The translations under genes and the position numbers were made by a program. From Anoxynatronum sp033549305 (lineage in GTDB: Bacteria; Bacillota; Clostridia; Peptostreptococcales; Tindalliaceae): DNA of 12,586 bases. A model generated the notes under the pieces. The model saw only the letters and a list, made by a program, of their open reading frames with translations, did not search any database and was not told the origin of the DNA. Location of the stretch: NCBI GenBank assembly GCA_033549305.1, contig JAWSUV010000076.1, forward strand, positions 1 through 12,586. Reading direction: 5' to 3'. Below are positions 1-8,106 of this stretch, one piece after another (position 1 is the stretch's first letter; every line of letters begins with the position of its first letter).

Positions 1-1521
1 CTGACTGATTTCATGTGGTGGCTGTTATCCGACTCAGGTTTTTATGCCCTGTGTTCAGCCATGCCCGGTGGTCGCCAGCGCCAGGCAAATATTCGCATTC
101 TGATGAAACGGGCAGCTGAGTTCAATGCGGTTAATGATGGCGCCCTGTTTGAGTTTCTGACATATATTGATCTGATTAAGTTCAATAAAAGCAATGATAA
201 CGGACCGGCCAGAACCTTGAGTGAGAGCGATGATGTGGTTCGGATGATGTCCATTCATAAAAGCAAGGGATTGGAATTCCCCATCGTTATTTTGGCTGGA
301 CTTGGCAAACCATTCAATCGTCGCGATTTGCAAACGCCTCTCCTGATGCATCGTTCACTGGGGCTGGGTCCTCTTTTCGCTGATCCGCACCTGCGGATCA
401 AGCGCCATACACTCGCCAGGATTGCCATTCGTGAAAAAAGTCGCATAGAAGCACTGTCAGAAGAAATGCGTATTTTATACGTTGCCATGACGCGTGCTCA
501 GCAAAAATTAATCATGACAGGAACAGTAAGTGATTTGCCGGGAAAAATCAAACAATGGAATGAACCGATGCACCCAGGTAAACTGATTCAGGCATCACAG
601 GCGCTTGATTGGCTTGGACCGGTATGGGTGCGGCTTTTGGAAGCCGAAGGCTTACGCAAATTGGGGGAGATTACTCTAAGGACAGAGGATTTAATTGAAG
701 ATCAATCCCACTGGGAATTTCAGGTCTGGAGCAGAGCATCACTTCTCCAACAGGAAAAAGAAGTGAGCGATCAGCCGGAAAAGCTTCGCGAGCGGTTAAT
801 GCATTCTGAGGAACAGAAAAACCAGGCAGTGATCCGCTTTTTTGACCAACGGTTCCATTGGCAGTATCCTTATCAACAGGAAACAAAAATGCCAGGCAAA
901 ATCAGTGTTTCTGAACTGATTAAACATGATATCGATTCAAGCTTTTTAGAAGGATCAACGTTACCGCAGAAATTGGCAAAACCTTTATTTCAAACGAAAA
1001 AGGGTCATCTAACGCCTGCAGAGAAAGGAACGGCGCTGCATTATTTTTTGCAGTATGCAGATCTGAAAAGGATGACTTCGCCTGCGGAGATCCATCGGCA
1101 GTTATCCGAGATGGTTCAAAAAGAAATGATCAATCAGCAGGAAGCTGATGTCATGAATCCGGAAGTTATCTGGCAATTCTATAACAGCAGTATCGGAAGA
1201 AGGCTTCGAAGTTCACAGAAGATATTCCGCGAGTTGCCATTCGTGATTGAAAAGGCGGACGAACAGGCAGGACTGGTACAGGGAGTGATCGATTGCTGCT
1301 TTTTGGAAAATGGCGGATGGGTTTTAATCGATTATAAAACGGATGCCGTATCACCCGTAGCATTACCGCGATGGATGGAGAGACATCGTCCGCAACTGGA
1401 ACAATACAGGCAGGCGCTGGAAAAACTTACGGGCATTCATGTAAAGGAGGTATTGTTGTATTCACTTTATTTGAATCGAACTGTCAATGTACCTGTCAAT
1501 CAAAACAATAAATTCAAGTGA
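1..1521 (+). CDS. addA: ATP-dependent helicase/nuclease subunit A, C-terminal part (5' end outside window)
   Basis: AddA is the helicase and nuclease subunit of AddAB, which resects double-strand DNA breaks for recombination in Bacillota. The open frame runs from base 1 with no start, and 506 residues are visible; full AddA is usually about 1,200, so the N-terminal half with the Walker A motif lies upstream. Visible UvrD/Rep superfamily 1 motifs are a motif V-like HKSKGLEFPIVIL near 256-294 and motif VI EEMRILYVAMTRAQ near 460-500. The C-terminal RecB-type nuclease domain has GVIDCCF (Asp at 1291-1293) and DYKTD (Asp at 1330-1332, Lys at 1336-1338), the expected catalytic residues, so the nuclease looks intact. 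addB would be expected just upstream. The stop lies 14 nt before the threonine aldolase start, so the two are probably co-transcribed. Confidence 0.95.
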   Translation: MTDFMWWLLSDSGFYALCSAMPGGRQRQANIRILMKRAAEFNAVNDGALFEFLTYIDLIKFNKSNDNGPARTLSESDDVVRMMSIHKSKGLEFPIVILAGLGKPFNRRDLQTPLLMHRSLGLGPLFADPHLRIKRHTLARIAIREKSRIEALSEEMRILYVAMTRAQQKLIMTGTVSDLPGKIKQWNEPMHPGKLIQASQALDWLGPVWVRLLEAEGLRKLGEITLRTEDLIEDQSHWEFQVWSRASLLQQEKEVSDQPEKLRERLMHSEEQKNQAVIRFFDQRFHWQYPYQQETKMPGKISVSELIKHDIDSSFLEGSTLPQKLAKPLFQTKKGHLTPAEKGTALHYFLQYADLKRMTSPAEIHRQLSEMVQKEMINQQEADVMNPEVIWQFYNSSIGRRLRSSQKIFRELPFVIEKADEQAGLVQGVIDCCFLENGGWVLIDYKTDAVSPVALPRWMERHRPQLEQYRQALEKLTGIHVKEVLLYSLYLNRTVNVPVNQNNKFK

Positions 1522-1535
1522 GAGAAGGGATTCAA

Positions 1536-2591
1536 ATGAAAACAGACACTTATAGTTTTGCCAGTGACAATTGTGCGGGGGTTCATCCTAAAGTGATGGA
1601 AGCCCTTGCAGAAGCAAATCAGGGGTATGTTCACTCATACGGAGATGATGTCTATACGGCAGAAGCAGTAAAGCTGATAAAAAGTCATTTTGGGAAACAA
1701 AGTGCTGTCTTTTTTGTCTATAATGGAACAGGGGCAAATGTGACTGGGATCACCCATCTGGTGCATTCCTATCAAACCGTTATTTGCGCTGAAACCGGAC
1801 ACATTCATGTGGATGAGTGTGGATCTTTGGAGCACTACTGCGGGTGTAAAGTAGTGGCTCTGCCAACGGAAGACGGGAAAATAACACCAGATGATATTGC
1901 ACCCCGTCTGGTGGGAATTGGCGATGAACACCGTTCGCAGCCGGGGATGATCTCCATTACACAACCGACAGAATATGGCGTTTTGTATACAGTTGATGAA
2001 ATCATGCATCTTTCGGAGTTTGCAAGGGCAAATCACATGCTGCTCCATATGGATGGGGCTCGTATTGCCAATGCTGCGGCAGCATTGAGTGTACCCTTGA
2101 AAGCCTTCACAACTGATTGCGGGGTCGATGTACTCTCTTTTGGGGTCACTAAAAATGGAATCATGTTTGGTGAAAGTGTCGTTTTTCTAAAAAAAGGCCT
2201 CGAAAAAGCGTTCCCATACATCCGTAAACAGGGAATGCAGCTTCATTCCAAGATGCGCTTTATCGCATCCCAGTTTATTGCCATCCTCACTGACAACCTA
2301 TGGCTGGAAAATGCCAGGCATGCCAATGAAATGATGCGGCGGCTGTATCAGGGAATCACTCAGATGCCGGCAGTCACCATCACACGTCCGGTTCATTGTA
2401 ACGCCCTTTTCGCCCTGATGCCGAAAGAGGTGATCGACACGATGCAGCAGCAGTTCCATTTTTATACCTGGAATGAACAAACGGGAGAAGTGCGCCTGAT
2501 GACTTCCTATCAGACCACCGAAAGCGAAGTGGATAAATTTCTGGAAGCCCTCCAAAAGCAATTGGATTACAAGCACTCGGAATCTATCTGA
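1536..2591 (+). CDS. ltaE: Low-specificity threonine aldolase family protein (PLP-dependent)
   Basis: The predicted cytosolic PLP enzyme cleaves L-threonine or L-allo-threonine to glycine and acetaldehyde. It has 351 residues, normal for the family. The N-terminus reads SFASDNCAGVHPKVMEAL, typical of the bacterial short-form aldolases. HMDGAR at residues 181-186 holds the Asp that contacts the PLP ring nitrogen, and SFGVTKNG holds Lys206, the expected Schiff-base lysine. I chose the ATG at 1536 because GAGAAGGGA at 1522-1530 sits 5 nt upstream. A GTG at 1518 would add six residues but overlaps the addA stop and lacks a good ribosome binding site. Closely related beta-eliminating aromatic amino acid lyases share the fold, so substrate preference (threonine, allo-threonine or phenylserine) cannot be read from the sequence. 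Confidence 0.9.
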   Translation: MKTDTYSFASDNCAGVHPKVMEALAEANQGYVHSYGDDVYTAEAVKLIKSHFGKQSAVFFVYNGTGANVTGITHLVHSYQTVICAETGHIHVDECGSLEHYCGCKVVALPTEDGKITPDDIAPRLVGIGDEHRSQPGMISITQPTEYGVLYTVDEIMHLSEFARANHMLLHMDGARIANAAAALSVPLKAFTTDCGVDVLSFGVTKNGIMFGESVVFLKKGLEKAFPYIRKQGMQLHSKMRFIASQFIAILTDNLWLENARHANEMMRRLYQGITQMPAVTITRPVHCNALFALMPKEVIDTMQQQFHFYTWNEQTGEVRLMTSYQTTESEVDKFLEALQKQLDYKHSESI

Positions 2592-2599
2592 TCTGATTA

Positions 2600-2627
2600 T
2601 TCAGACAATAATGTGGGTATATATAAT
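2600..2627 (+). promoter_or_regulatory. Candidate sigma-A promoter upstream of the 92-residue gene
   Basis: A perfect TATAAT at 2622-2627 is preceded by a weak -35 box, TTCAGA at 2600-2605, with a 16-bp spacer. It lies in the 74-nt gap after the threonine aldolase gene and could start a separate transcript for the next two genes. The gap is AT-rich, so a chance match is possible. Confidence 0.4.
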
Positions 2628-2665
2628 TACCTGCATATGTGATCGATAAGGGAGGGGGGCTTTGA

Positions 2666-2944
2666 ATGAATTACGAAGGATTTGAAGACTATCTTCGTCA
2701 ATCTGGCTTGAGCACGGAGCATGATATACGCGAAGTGGTATCCCGCATCAGTTGGGTGGAAACAACGTTGGATGTCAGTCTGGATCAGTTGGTACAGGAT
2801 GAAGAAACAATGCATGCCTTTAAAAGCAGATTACTGGACGTGATTGGTTCAGAAGAAAAGACAGAAGCATTTTATCTAGCATTGTGGTCATATTATGAAT
2901 TCAAGAGAGGATTACCGGAAGGAAGCACGCCATCAGATTTATAA
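2666..2944 (+). CDS. Small hypothetical protein, 92 residues
   Basis: I do not recognise a named family. The protein is acidic and appears mostly helical, with no signal peptide, membrane segment or cysteine motif. The start is well supported: an AGGGAGGGGGG run at 2649-2659 lies 6 nt before the ATG. The first 35 residues (YLRQSGLSTEHDIREVV and following) loosely recall the helical SAM-like DNA-binding domain at the N-terminus of tyrosine recombinases, but the catalytic domain is absent and the resemblance is only by eye. It ends 59 nt before the predicted start of the membrane protein downstream, so the two are probably co-transcribed. Function unknown. Confidence 0.7.
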   Translation: MNYEGFEDYLRQSGLSTEHDIREVVSRISWVETTLDVSLDQLVQDEETMHAFKSRLLDVIGSEEKTEAFYLALWSYYEFKRGLPEGSTPSDL

Positions 2945-3003
2945 GAATAATATCACCGCTGCCCTGAATGCAGCTGGAAAACATAAAGGATGGGTTATTC
3001 AAC

Positions 3004-3894
3004 ATGGACAGTCTCACAATCATCGGGCTCACTTTAGTTGTCTTCGTCACATTATTATTGATACTCTTTTGGGCTGGTTTTAGAAGGCGGGTTCCCGGAT
3101 TCCAGCCTGAAATACAAACACCAAATCCGGAAACAGTACGGATCCCGGACTCTTTGCCTGAACCGCTGAAAGCGCATTATCAGTCAATTTTTGAGGGCAG
3201 CGAGATGCCTCTGGTCCGGTCCGCCGTTCTTTGGGGCACTGCAACATTCAAAATATCGAACCTCTGGATGCCATTACGGTATATGACTTATTATCGTTCA
3301 GGTGAGGGATTTTTACGGGAATTAGAATTTTTTTGGCACGGTAAAACCATTCTGAAAGGAATCGATTTTTTTCTGAAAGGAATCGGAGCTGTTCAAGCCA
3401 ATGGGGTTATTCGAATGAACGAATCCGGCCAGCATGTGACAGAAAGCCAATGGATCAGTTTTTGGGCAGAGGGTGTTATCACTGCCACGGCGGAGATCAC
3501 GAACCCGGCACTGCGCTGGGAAGTGGTTAATCAACAGCAGGTAAATGTATATCTGCCACCGGCATCCTTTAAAAACAAAGAAGAAAAGGAGTGTCACCTT
3601 GAAATTCATTTCAACACTAAAACCGGCAGAATAGACTCCATTCGGACAGAACGATATCGTGGGCAGCTCGAAAACAATCGGATCCCTTGGTGCATTAAAG
3701 TCAACAGATGGCACAGGAAAGATGAGGGATGGATCCCGGATTATTCGGTTAAGTGGGAGGATCAAAAAAAACCCTGGTGCCACTATAAGCTGGATGGACT
3801 AGTCAGAAACGCACCGGTTGAAAAATCACTTAAAAAAATTGAACCGGAGCATTATAAAAAAGAAACGATTCAGCGAAAAGCAAAAAGACAATAA
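3004..3894 (+). CDS. Membrane-anchored protein, DUF6544-like
   Basis: The 296-residue product begins with one hydrophobic segment (about residues 4-24, IIGLTLVVFVTLLLILFWAG) followed by arginines (FRRR), which fits a single N-terminal anchor. The positive charges would keep the bulk of the protein in the cytoplasm if the positive-inside rule holds. The soluble part has LPEPLKAHYQ near residues 48-57, then WMPLRYMTYYRSGEGFLRE and many Trp and Arg residues. This pattern resembles the uncharacterised DUF6544 family, a call made by eye. The start is uncertain: ATG 3004 puts the hydrophobic segment at the N-terminus but its AAGGA (2986-2990) is 13 nt away, while ATG 2968 adds 12 polar residues and has no clear ribosome binding site. 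No catalytic residues are recognised. A terminator follows 14 nt after the stop. Confidence 0.7.
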   Translation: MDSLTIIGLTLVVFVTLLLILFWAGFRRRVPGFQPEIQTPNPETVRIPDSLPEPLKAHYQSIFEGSEMPLVRSAVLWGTATFKISNLWMPLRYMTYYRSGEGFLRELEFFWHGKTILKGIDFFLKGIGAVQANGVIRMNESGQHVTESQWISFWAEGVITATAEITNPALRWEVVNQQQVNVYLPPASFKNKEEKECHLEIHFNTKTGRIDSIRTERYRGQLENNRIPWCIKVNRWHRKDEGWIPDYSVKWEDQKKPWCHYKLDGLVRNAPVEKSLKKIEPEHYKKETIQRKAKRQ

Positions 3895-3907
3895 CCACAT
3901 TCTCTTA

Positions 3908-3939
3908 AAAAGGCCGTGTTCATTGGAACACGGCCTTTT
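3908..3939 (+). terminator. Rho-independent terminator
   Basis: Perfect 14-bp inverted repeat: AAAAGGCCGTGTTC (3908-3921), a 4-nt loop ATTG, and GAACACGGCCTTTT (3926-3939). The GC-rich core with an A tract on one side and a T tract on the other makes it potentially bidirectional. It ends the addA-to-membrane-protein block and insulates the formate dehydrogenase operon. Confidence 0.93.
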
Positions 3940-4027
3940 GCGTTGTCATCAATAAAAATATGTATTGATTCCATAAATGAGATTATGGTAAATTGGGATG
4001 ATTTACAAATATAAATGACAGATGTCC

Positions 4028-4056
4028 TTGACGAATCGGCAGTCTTTTATTAAAAT
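4028..4056 (+). promoter_or_regulatory. Candidate sigma-A promoter P1 for fdhE-rnfD
   Basis: TTGACG (4028-4033) and TAAAAT (4051-4056) are separated by exactly 17 bp, and each box has one mismatch to consensus. This is the best promoter match in the window. Transcription would start near 4063. Confidence 0.7.
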
Positions 4057-4071
4057 AAAGGCAAATCAGAC

Positions 4072-4124
4072 AATATCGAAAATCGCAGAATGATGGTGAT
4101 ATACTGGCGAAATCGTTCGATATT
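4072..4124. repeat. Inverted repeat, possible operator
   Basis: AATATCGAA (4072-4080) is repeated exactly in reverse complement as TTCGATATT (4116-4124), 35 nt apart. A related direct pair, CGAAAATCG (4077-4085) and CGAAATCG (4108-4115), is embedded in it. The arms flank P2 and lie downstream of P1, so a repressor bound to both arms could loop the DNA, or the arms could pair in the RNA leader. No known regulator consensus is recognised. Confidence 0.5.
4097..4105 (+). promoter_or_regulatory. Candidate extended -10 promoter P2
   Basis: TGATATACT is a TGn extended -10 motif with the hexamer TATACT at 4100-4105. There is no good -35 box at the expected distance, so it would depend on the TG extension or on an activator. 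It lies between the two arms of the 4072-4124 inverted repeat, which would place those arms near -36 and +8 of its start site. Confidence 0.4.
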
Positions 4125-4157
4125 TAACAAACTAACCAAAGCATTGTTATGGCCTAA

Positions 4158-4186
4158 GTTAATCATAAACAGTCTCTGGTTAATCA
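4158..4186. repeat. Direct repeat GTTAATCA, two copies 21 bp apart
   Basis: GTTAATCA occurs at 4158-4165 and 4179-4186, a period of 21 bp or two helical turns. This is the spacing expected for a regulator binding tandem sites on one face of the DNA. It lies directly upstream of the fdhE ribosome binding site. The octamer resembles response-regulator direct repeats such as the GTTAA core of the enterobacterial ArcA site, but that is only a resemblance. Confidence 0.4.
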
Positions 4187-4203
4187 AATAAGGGGGAGAT
4201 TGA

Positions 4204-5073
4204 TTGAATCCATTGATCTTAGCGAATGATGCGGAAACATATGATTTTTGCCGCGATCATTATGAAGGTTTTAACTCAGTGTCACGATTGATGACAGATT
4301 ACCAGAAGCATGCCGGTGAATTTGAAGAACACGGTTCAATGGCAGAAATCGATTTTTCGGATCAGGAAGAGAGCCACATGGACAACCGTCACCTGGTGAT
4401 GACATCGAATCAATTTGCAGACTATTTAAAGCATGTATTTAAGCCGGTCTTTCGTAATCACCCGGAAGCTTACCGGGTAATTGGTGTACTTCATGATCAG
4501 ATTGAACACCTCATCGACGTATCCCCGATTCACAGCAGTCATCTGTCTCAGTTGACCACATTACTGAAAAGCCGAACGCCGCTGGAACATGATTTCATTA
4601 CCCTGCTGATCTCGCTCAGTGCTGCGCACCTGTACCGGTTACGTCACGGGATCACGGAATTATATCAGAATGAAGATGCAAAAGGGGATAATACGTGTCC
4701 AACATGCGGATTGGTACCGCATTTTTCGCAGCTGAGAGGCGAAGAAGGATTCCGGGAAATGGAATGCTGGTTGTGCGGTACTCGTTGGTTATCTTCACGC
4801 CTGGAATGCCTTCAATGCGGAGAGAAAGAGCAAAAGCAGCTGGGTTATTTCGTGACCGATGAAATCCCCGACTGCCGCATTCATTTTTGCCGCAGTTGTG
4901 CTTCATATACAAAAGCGTTCGATTTGCGCCAGCGTTCAGTGATGGATCCGAATCTGTGGATCTTACACCTGGCATCTCTCTATATGGATGATTTGGCTGC
5001 AATGGAAGGATTTCAACCTGCATCCGCAATGATTTGGAATCATGCGGGTGCAGTGCTTCATCAAAAAAGATAG
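4204..5073 (+). CDS. fdhE: Formate dehydrogenase accessory protein FdhE
   Basis: FdhE is a cytoplasmic rubredoxin-like maturation factor. In E. coli it binds the catalytic subunit of Tat-exported formate dehydrogenases and is needed for their activity. The 289-residue product has the family's four CxxC pairs: CPTC (165-168), CWLC (188-191), CLQC (202-205) and CRSC (229-232), which bind iron. The N-terminal 160 residues are helical and less conserved. The start is a TTG at 4204, with AGGGGGAGA at 4191-4199 ending 4 nt before it; no ATG with a comparable site is nearby. It is the first gene of the operon, 30 nt upstream of the catalytic subunit gene, which fits a chaperone made together with its client. 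Its presence supports export of the dehydrogenase, because FdhE accompanies Tat-dependent enzymes. Confidence 0.92.
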   Translation: MNPLILANDAETYDFCRDHYEGFNSVSRLMTDYQKHAGEFEEHGSMAEIDFSDQEESHMDNRHLVMTSNQFADYLKHVFKPVFRNHPEAYRVIGVLHDQIEHLIDVSPIHSSHLSQLTTLLKSRTPLEHDFITLLISLSAAHLYRLRHGITELYQNEDAKGDNTCPTCGLVPHFSQLRGEEGFREMECWLCGTRWLSSRLECLQCGEKEQKQLGYFVTDEIPDCRIHFCRSCASYTKAFDLRQRSVMDPNLWILHLASLYMDDLAAMEGFQPASAMIWNHAGAVLHQKR

Positions 5074-5103
5074 GAAAGTCGGAAGAGGAGGTGACAGGCA
5101 GAA

Positions 5104-8103
5104 ATGAGTATTACCAGGAGGCAGTTTTTAAAGGTCAGCGGTACCGCTGCAGCTACAAGCGCCCTGTATGGAGTGGGTTTTCGCGATGTGGCAGAGGGAA
5201 CCTATCGGCGCTTCCGGTTGCATTATGCACAGGAAGTAACCACGATTTGTCCTTTTTGTTCAGTAGGCTGCGGGATTATCTGTCATGTTCAGGAGGGCCA
5301 GATTGTCAATACGGAAGGTGATCCGGATCATCCCATCAATGAAGGAAGTCTGTGCAGCAAAGGGAGCTCCCTGTTCAACATGGCCTATGTCTATGATGAG
5401 CAGGGCAATCCGGTTCCGAACCCCAACCGTGTCACACAGGTTCTTTACCGCGCACCCAAAGCACGTGACTGGGAAGTGGTGGACTGGGACTGGGCATTGA
5501 ATGCCATTGCGGATCGCATCAAAAACACGCGGGACAACTCCTTTATCATGAAAAACAGTCAAGGAGTCACCGTTAACCGGACACCGGCCATCGCCTGGCT
5601 GGGGAGTGCGATGTGTAATAACGAGGAGAACTATCTTTATCATAAAATGGCACGAGGACTGGGTCTTGTAAACATTGATCATTGTGCACGTCTCTGACAC
5701 TCTTCGACGGTCGCCGGTCTTGGCGCCACGTTTGGCAGAGGGGCAATGACCAATCACTGGATTGATTACCAGCATTCTGATGTGATGATGAATATCGGGT
5801 TGAATACGGCTGAAAACCATCCTGTTTCCATGAAATGGATTGAAAAAGCAAAGGAAAGAGGGGGAAAACTGATCTGCGTCGATCCCCGTTTCACAAGGAC
5901 TGCCGCAGTGTCAGATTTGTATGTTCCCATCAGACCTGGAACGAATATTGCCTTCCTGAATGGACTGATTCAGTATGCCATCGAAAAGGAACTGGTTCAC
6001 CATGAGTATGTGGTCAATTATACCAATGCAGCTCATTTAGTCAGTCCGGAATTTGCCTTTAATGATGGCATGTTTTCAGGAGCTCAGATGATGGATGACG
6101 GGATCGGCGGCGAAAAAGTGGTGTATGACCGATCCAGCTGGTCTTATCAGACCGACGAGAATGGTGGAGTAATTCGGGATGAAACCCTTGAGGATCCGCA
6201 ATGTGTCTATCAATTGATGAAAACCCATTATGGACGATATGATCTGGCTACAGTCAGTGATATTACCGGTTGTCCCATGGAAACGCTGGAAGAATGTGCT
6301 GCTCTTTTCTGCGGCACCGGTTCACCGGAGAAAGTCGGCAACATTATGTATGCCATGGGCATTACCCAGTTCACCCATGGGGCTGAAAATGTTCGGGCTA
6401 TTGCCATCCTGCAGTCCATCCTGGGGAACATGGGAAGACCCGGCGGCGGGGTGAATGCCCAGCGGGGTCAGTCAAACGTACAGGGATCCACTGATATGGC
6501 TATGCTGTACCACATCATCCCCGGTTATATGCCTGTACCCAGTGAAACCATTCATCCGACACTGGAAGCGTATCATGCCACTACGCCAGGAGGTTACTGG
6601 GCCAACCGGCCAAAATTCATGAACAGCCTGCTAAAAGCCTTTTGGGGAGAGCATGCGACAGCCGCCAATGACTTCTGTTACGATTATATGCCCAAGTTGG
6701 ACAAAGAGCGGTCCCATATTGCCACTTCCAAGTATATGGGAGAAGGTGAAGTCAAAGGGATGATCTGCTGGGCGGACAACCCGGCAGTGGGAGGGCCGAC
6801 AGCCGCCAGAAAACGAAAGTATAACGCCAACCTTGATTGGCTGGTTTCTGTTGATATTTTCGAGAATGAAACAGCCACGTTCTGGAAAGAACCAGGGGTT
6901 AATCCGGAAGAAATTGATACAGAAGTGTTTTTACTGCCGGCGGCTCTTCACATGGAGCGGGATGGCACCATCAGTAACAGCGGCCGGTGGATTCAATGGC
7001 GGTATGCAGCCGGTAATCTTCCGGGAGACTGCAAACCTGACCTGTGGATTGTGGACCGCCTGTTCAGGGCTGTCAGGGATCAATACCAGGTGAATGGCGG
7101 CGTTTTTGCGGATCCTGTCCTGAAGATGAACTGGGATTATGGCGATGATGCATCATCGGCAAAAGTGGCCATGGAAATTAACGGGCGGAACACCCGGACA
7201 GGAGAACTCCTGACAAGTTTTGCCCAGTTGCAGGATGATGGATCCACTGCCTCAGGCAACTGGATTTATGCCGGGTATTTCGCTGATCCGGACAATCCTG
7301 CCTGCCAGCGGCGAATCAAAGAAAAAGAAGGTGTTGGAAACCATCCTGAATGGGCTTATGCCTGGCCGATCAATCGTCGGATTCTGTACAACCGATGTTC
7401 AGCAGACCCAGCAGGGAACGCCTGGAATCCGGATGTGCCCTTATTCCAGTGGAATGGCTCCGAATGGGATCGATATGATGTTCCTGATTTTAATGAAACG
7501 CTGCCGCCTGAAGAATCTGCCCAGAATGCGTTTATCATGACGGCAGAAGGGCGGGCACGCCTCTTCAGCAACGGCATGGTGGAAGGTCCTTTCCCGGAAC
7601 ACTATGAACCCTGGGAGAGTCCCCTGCCGAATCGGATGTCATCGGTTCAGTTCAACCCATGCTCCACCGTCTGGTATCCTGACGACCGTGCCGATTTTGC
7701 CAAAGGGGATTATCCGTTGGTGGCCACCTCCTACCGGCTCAGCGAGCATTATCAATCAGGGATGATGACCCGCAACATGCCGTGGCTGGTGGAAACCATG
7801 CCGGGGATTTTCATCGAAATCAGCCCGACCCTGGCAGCTGCCAGGGGACTGCAGAATGGCGACAAAGTAGTCGTATCAAGTATGCGGGGCGAATTTGAGG
7901 CACCTGTTTGCGTGACTCCGCGTGTGAAAGCGTTCCAGGCAGGAGGAAAGACAATAGAAATGGTGGGACTGTTGTGGCACTGGGGGTATGCCGGTCTGTC
8001 CAAAGGACCCATTGCCAATGATGTAGCACCTTCCATTGGAGATGCCAATACCACCATTCCGGAATACAAGGCCTTCTTATGCAACATTAGAAAGGTGGTG
8101 TAA
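5104..8103 (+). CDS. fdnG: Formate dehydrogenase catalytic (alpha) subunit, selenocysteine-containing, Tat-exported
   Basis: This molybdopterin enzyme oxidises formate to CO2. A TGA at 5695-5697 interrupts the frame, but the context ARL-U-HSSTVAGL matches the FdnG active site (Sec then His), and the same frame continues to TAA at 8101-8103. Read through as selenocysteine 198, the product has 999 residues, close to E. coli FdnG. The N-terminus has a twin-arginine signal (TRRQFLK, residues 4-10) and a hydrophobic stretch. Cys49, Cys52, Cys56 and Cys84 form the 4Fe-4S site (CPFCSVGC). FGRGAMTNHW follows the active site, and molybdopterin-binding segments such as VDPRFTRTAAVSDLY come next. AGGAGGTGA at 5086-5094 lies 9 nt before the ATG. 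An ATG at 5746 is internal (Met215), not a gene start. The enzyme should act outside the membrane with the next gene's product. Its synthesis needs selA, selB, selC and selD elsewhere in the genome. Confidence 0.95.
5695..5728 (+). promoter_or_regulatory. SECIS element for UGA decoding as selenocysteine
   Basis: The UGA (5695-5697) is followed by an 11-nt linker, then a hairpin. G5709-G5710 pair with C5726-C5727, U5711 is bulged, C5712-C5715 pair with G5722-G5725, and the loop is GGUCUU (5716-5721). The bulged U, the GGUC loop and the 11-nt spacing match the known SelB-binding SECIS of E. coli fdhF as I recall it. The hairpin is also translated as coding sequence. Confidence 0.88.
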
Positions 8104-8106
8104 GGG

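Larger units (their letters stand above)
3940..4203 (+). promoter_or_regulatory. Intergenic leader of the formate dehydrogenase operon
   Basis: This gene-free stretch between the terminator and fdhE is AT-rich and holds no credible coding frame. It contains two candidate promoters, one long-range inverted repeat and one direct repeat, listed separately. From the stronger promoter the untranslated leader would be about 140 nt. I do not recognise a known riboswitch, an FNR-like TGTGA-N6-TCACA site or a sigma-54 promoter in it. Its length and ordered repeats suggest regulated expression, as expected for an anaerobic or substrate-induced formate dehydrogenase. Confidence 0.6.

Noticed and set aside
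1518..1535. GTG start for the threonine aldolase at 1518
   Set aside because: It overlaps the addA stop codon and lacks a good ribosome binding site; the ATG at 1536 has GAGAAGGGA at the right distance.
2592..2605. Terminator after the threonine aldolase gene
   Set aside because: TCTGA-TTAT-TCAGA is only a 5-bp AT-rich stem with no T tract, too weak for a Rho-independent terminator.
3322..3783. Minus-strand open frame of 153 codons opposite the DUF6544-like gene
   Set aside because: The plus-strand frame is longer, has a membrane anchor and family-like composition, and ends at a proper terminator; the minus frame shows nothing recognisable.
5104..5697. Truncated or frameshifted formate dehydrogenase pseudogene
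   Set aside because: No frame change is needed, the stop falls on the active-site codon, and a SECIS hairpin follows. A selenoprotein explains it fully.
5260..5820. Minus-strand open frame of 186 codons across the fdnG UGA
   Set aside because: It is antisense to highly conserved formate dehydrogenase sequence, with no ribosome binding site or recognisable product.
5746..8103. A separate gene starting at the ATG at 5746
   Set aside because: It has no ribosome binding site, and the ATG is the internal Met of the conserved GRGAMTNHW segment. The frame is continuous with 5104-5697 through the selenocysteine UGA.
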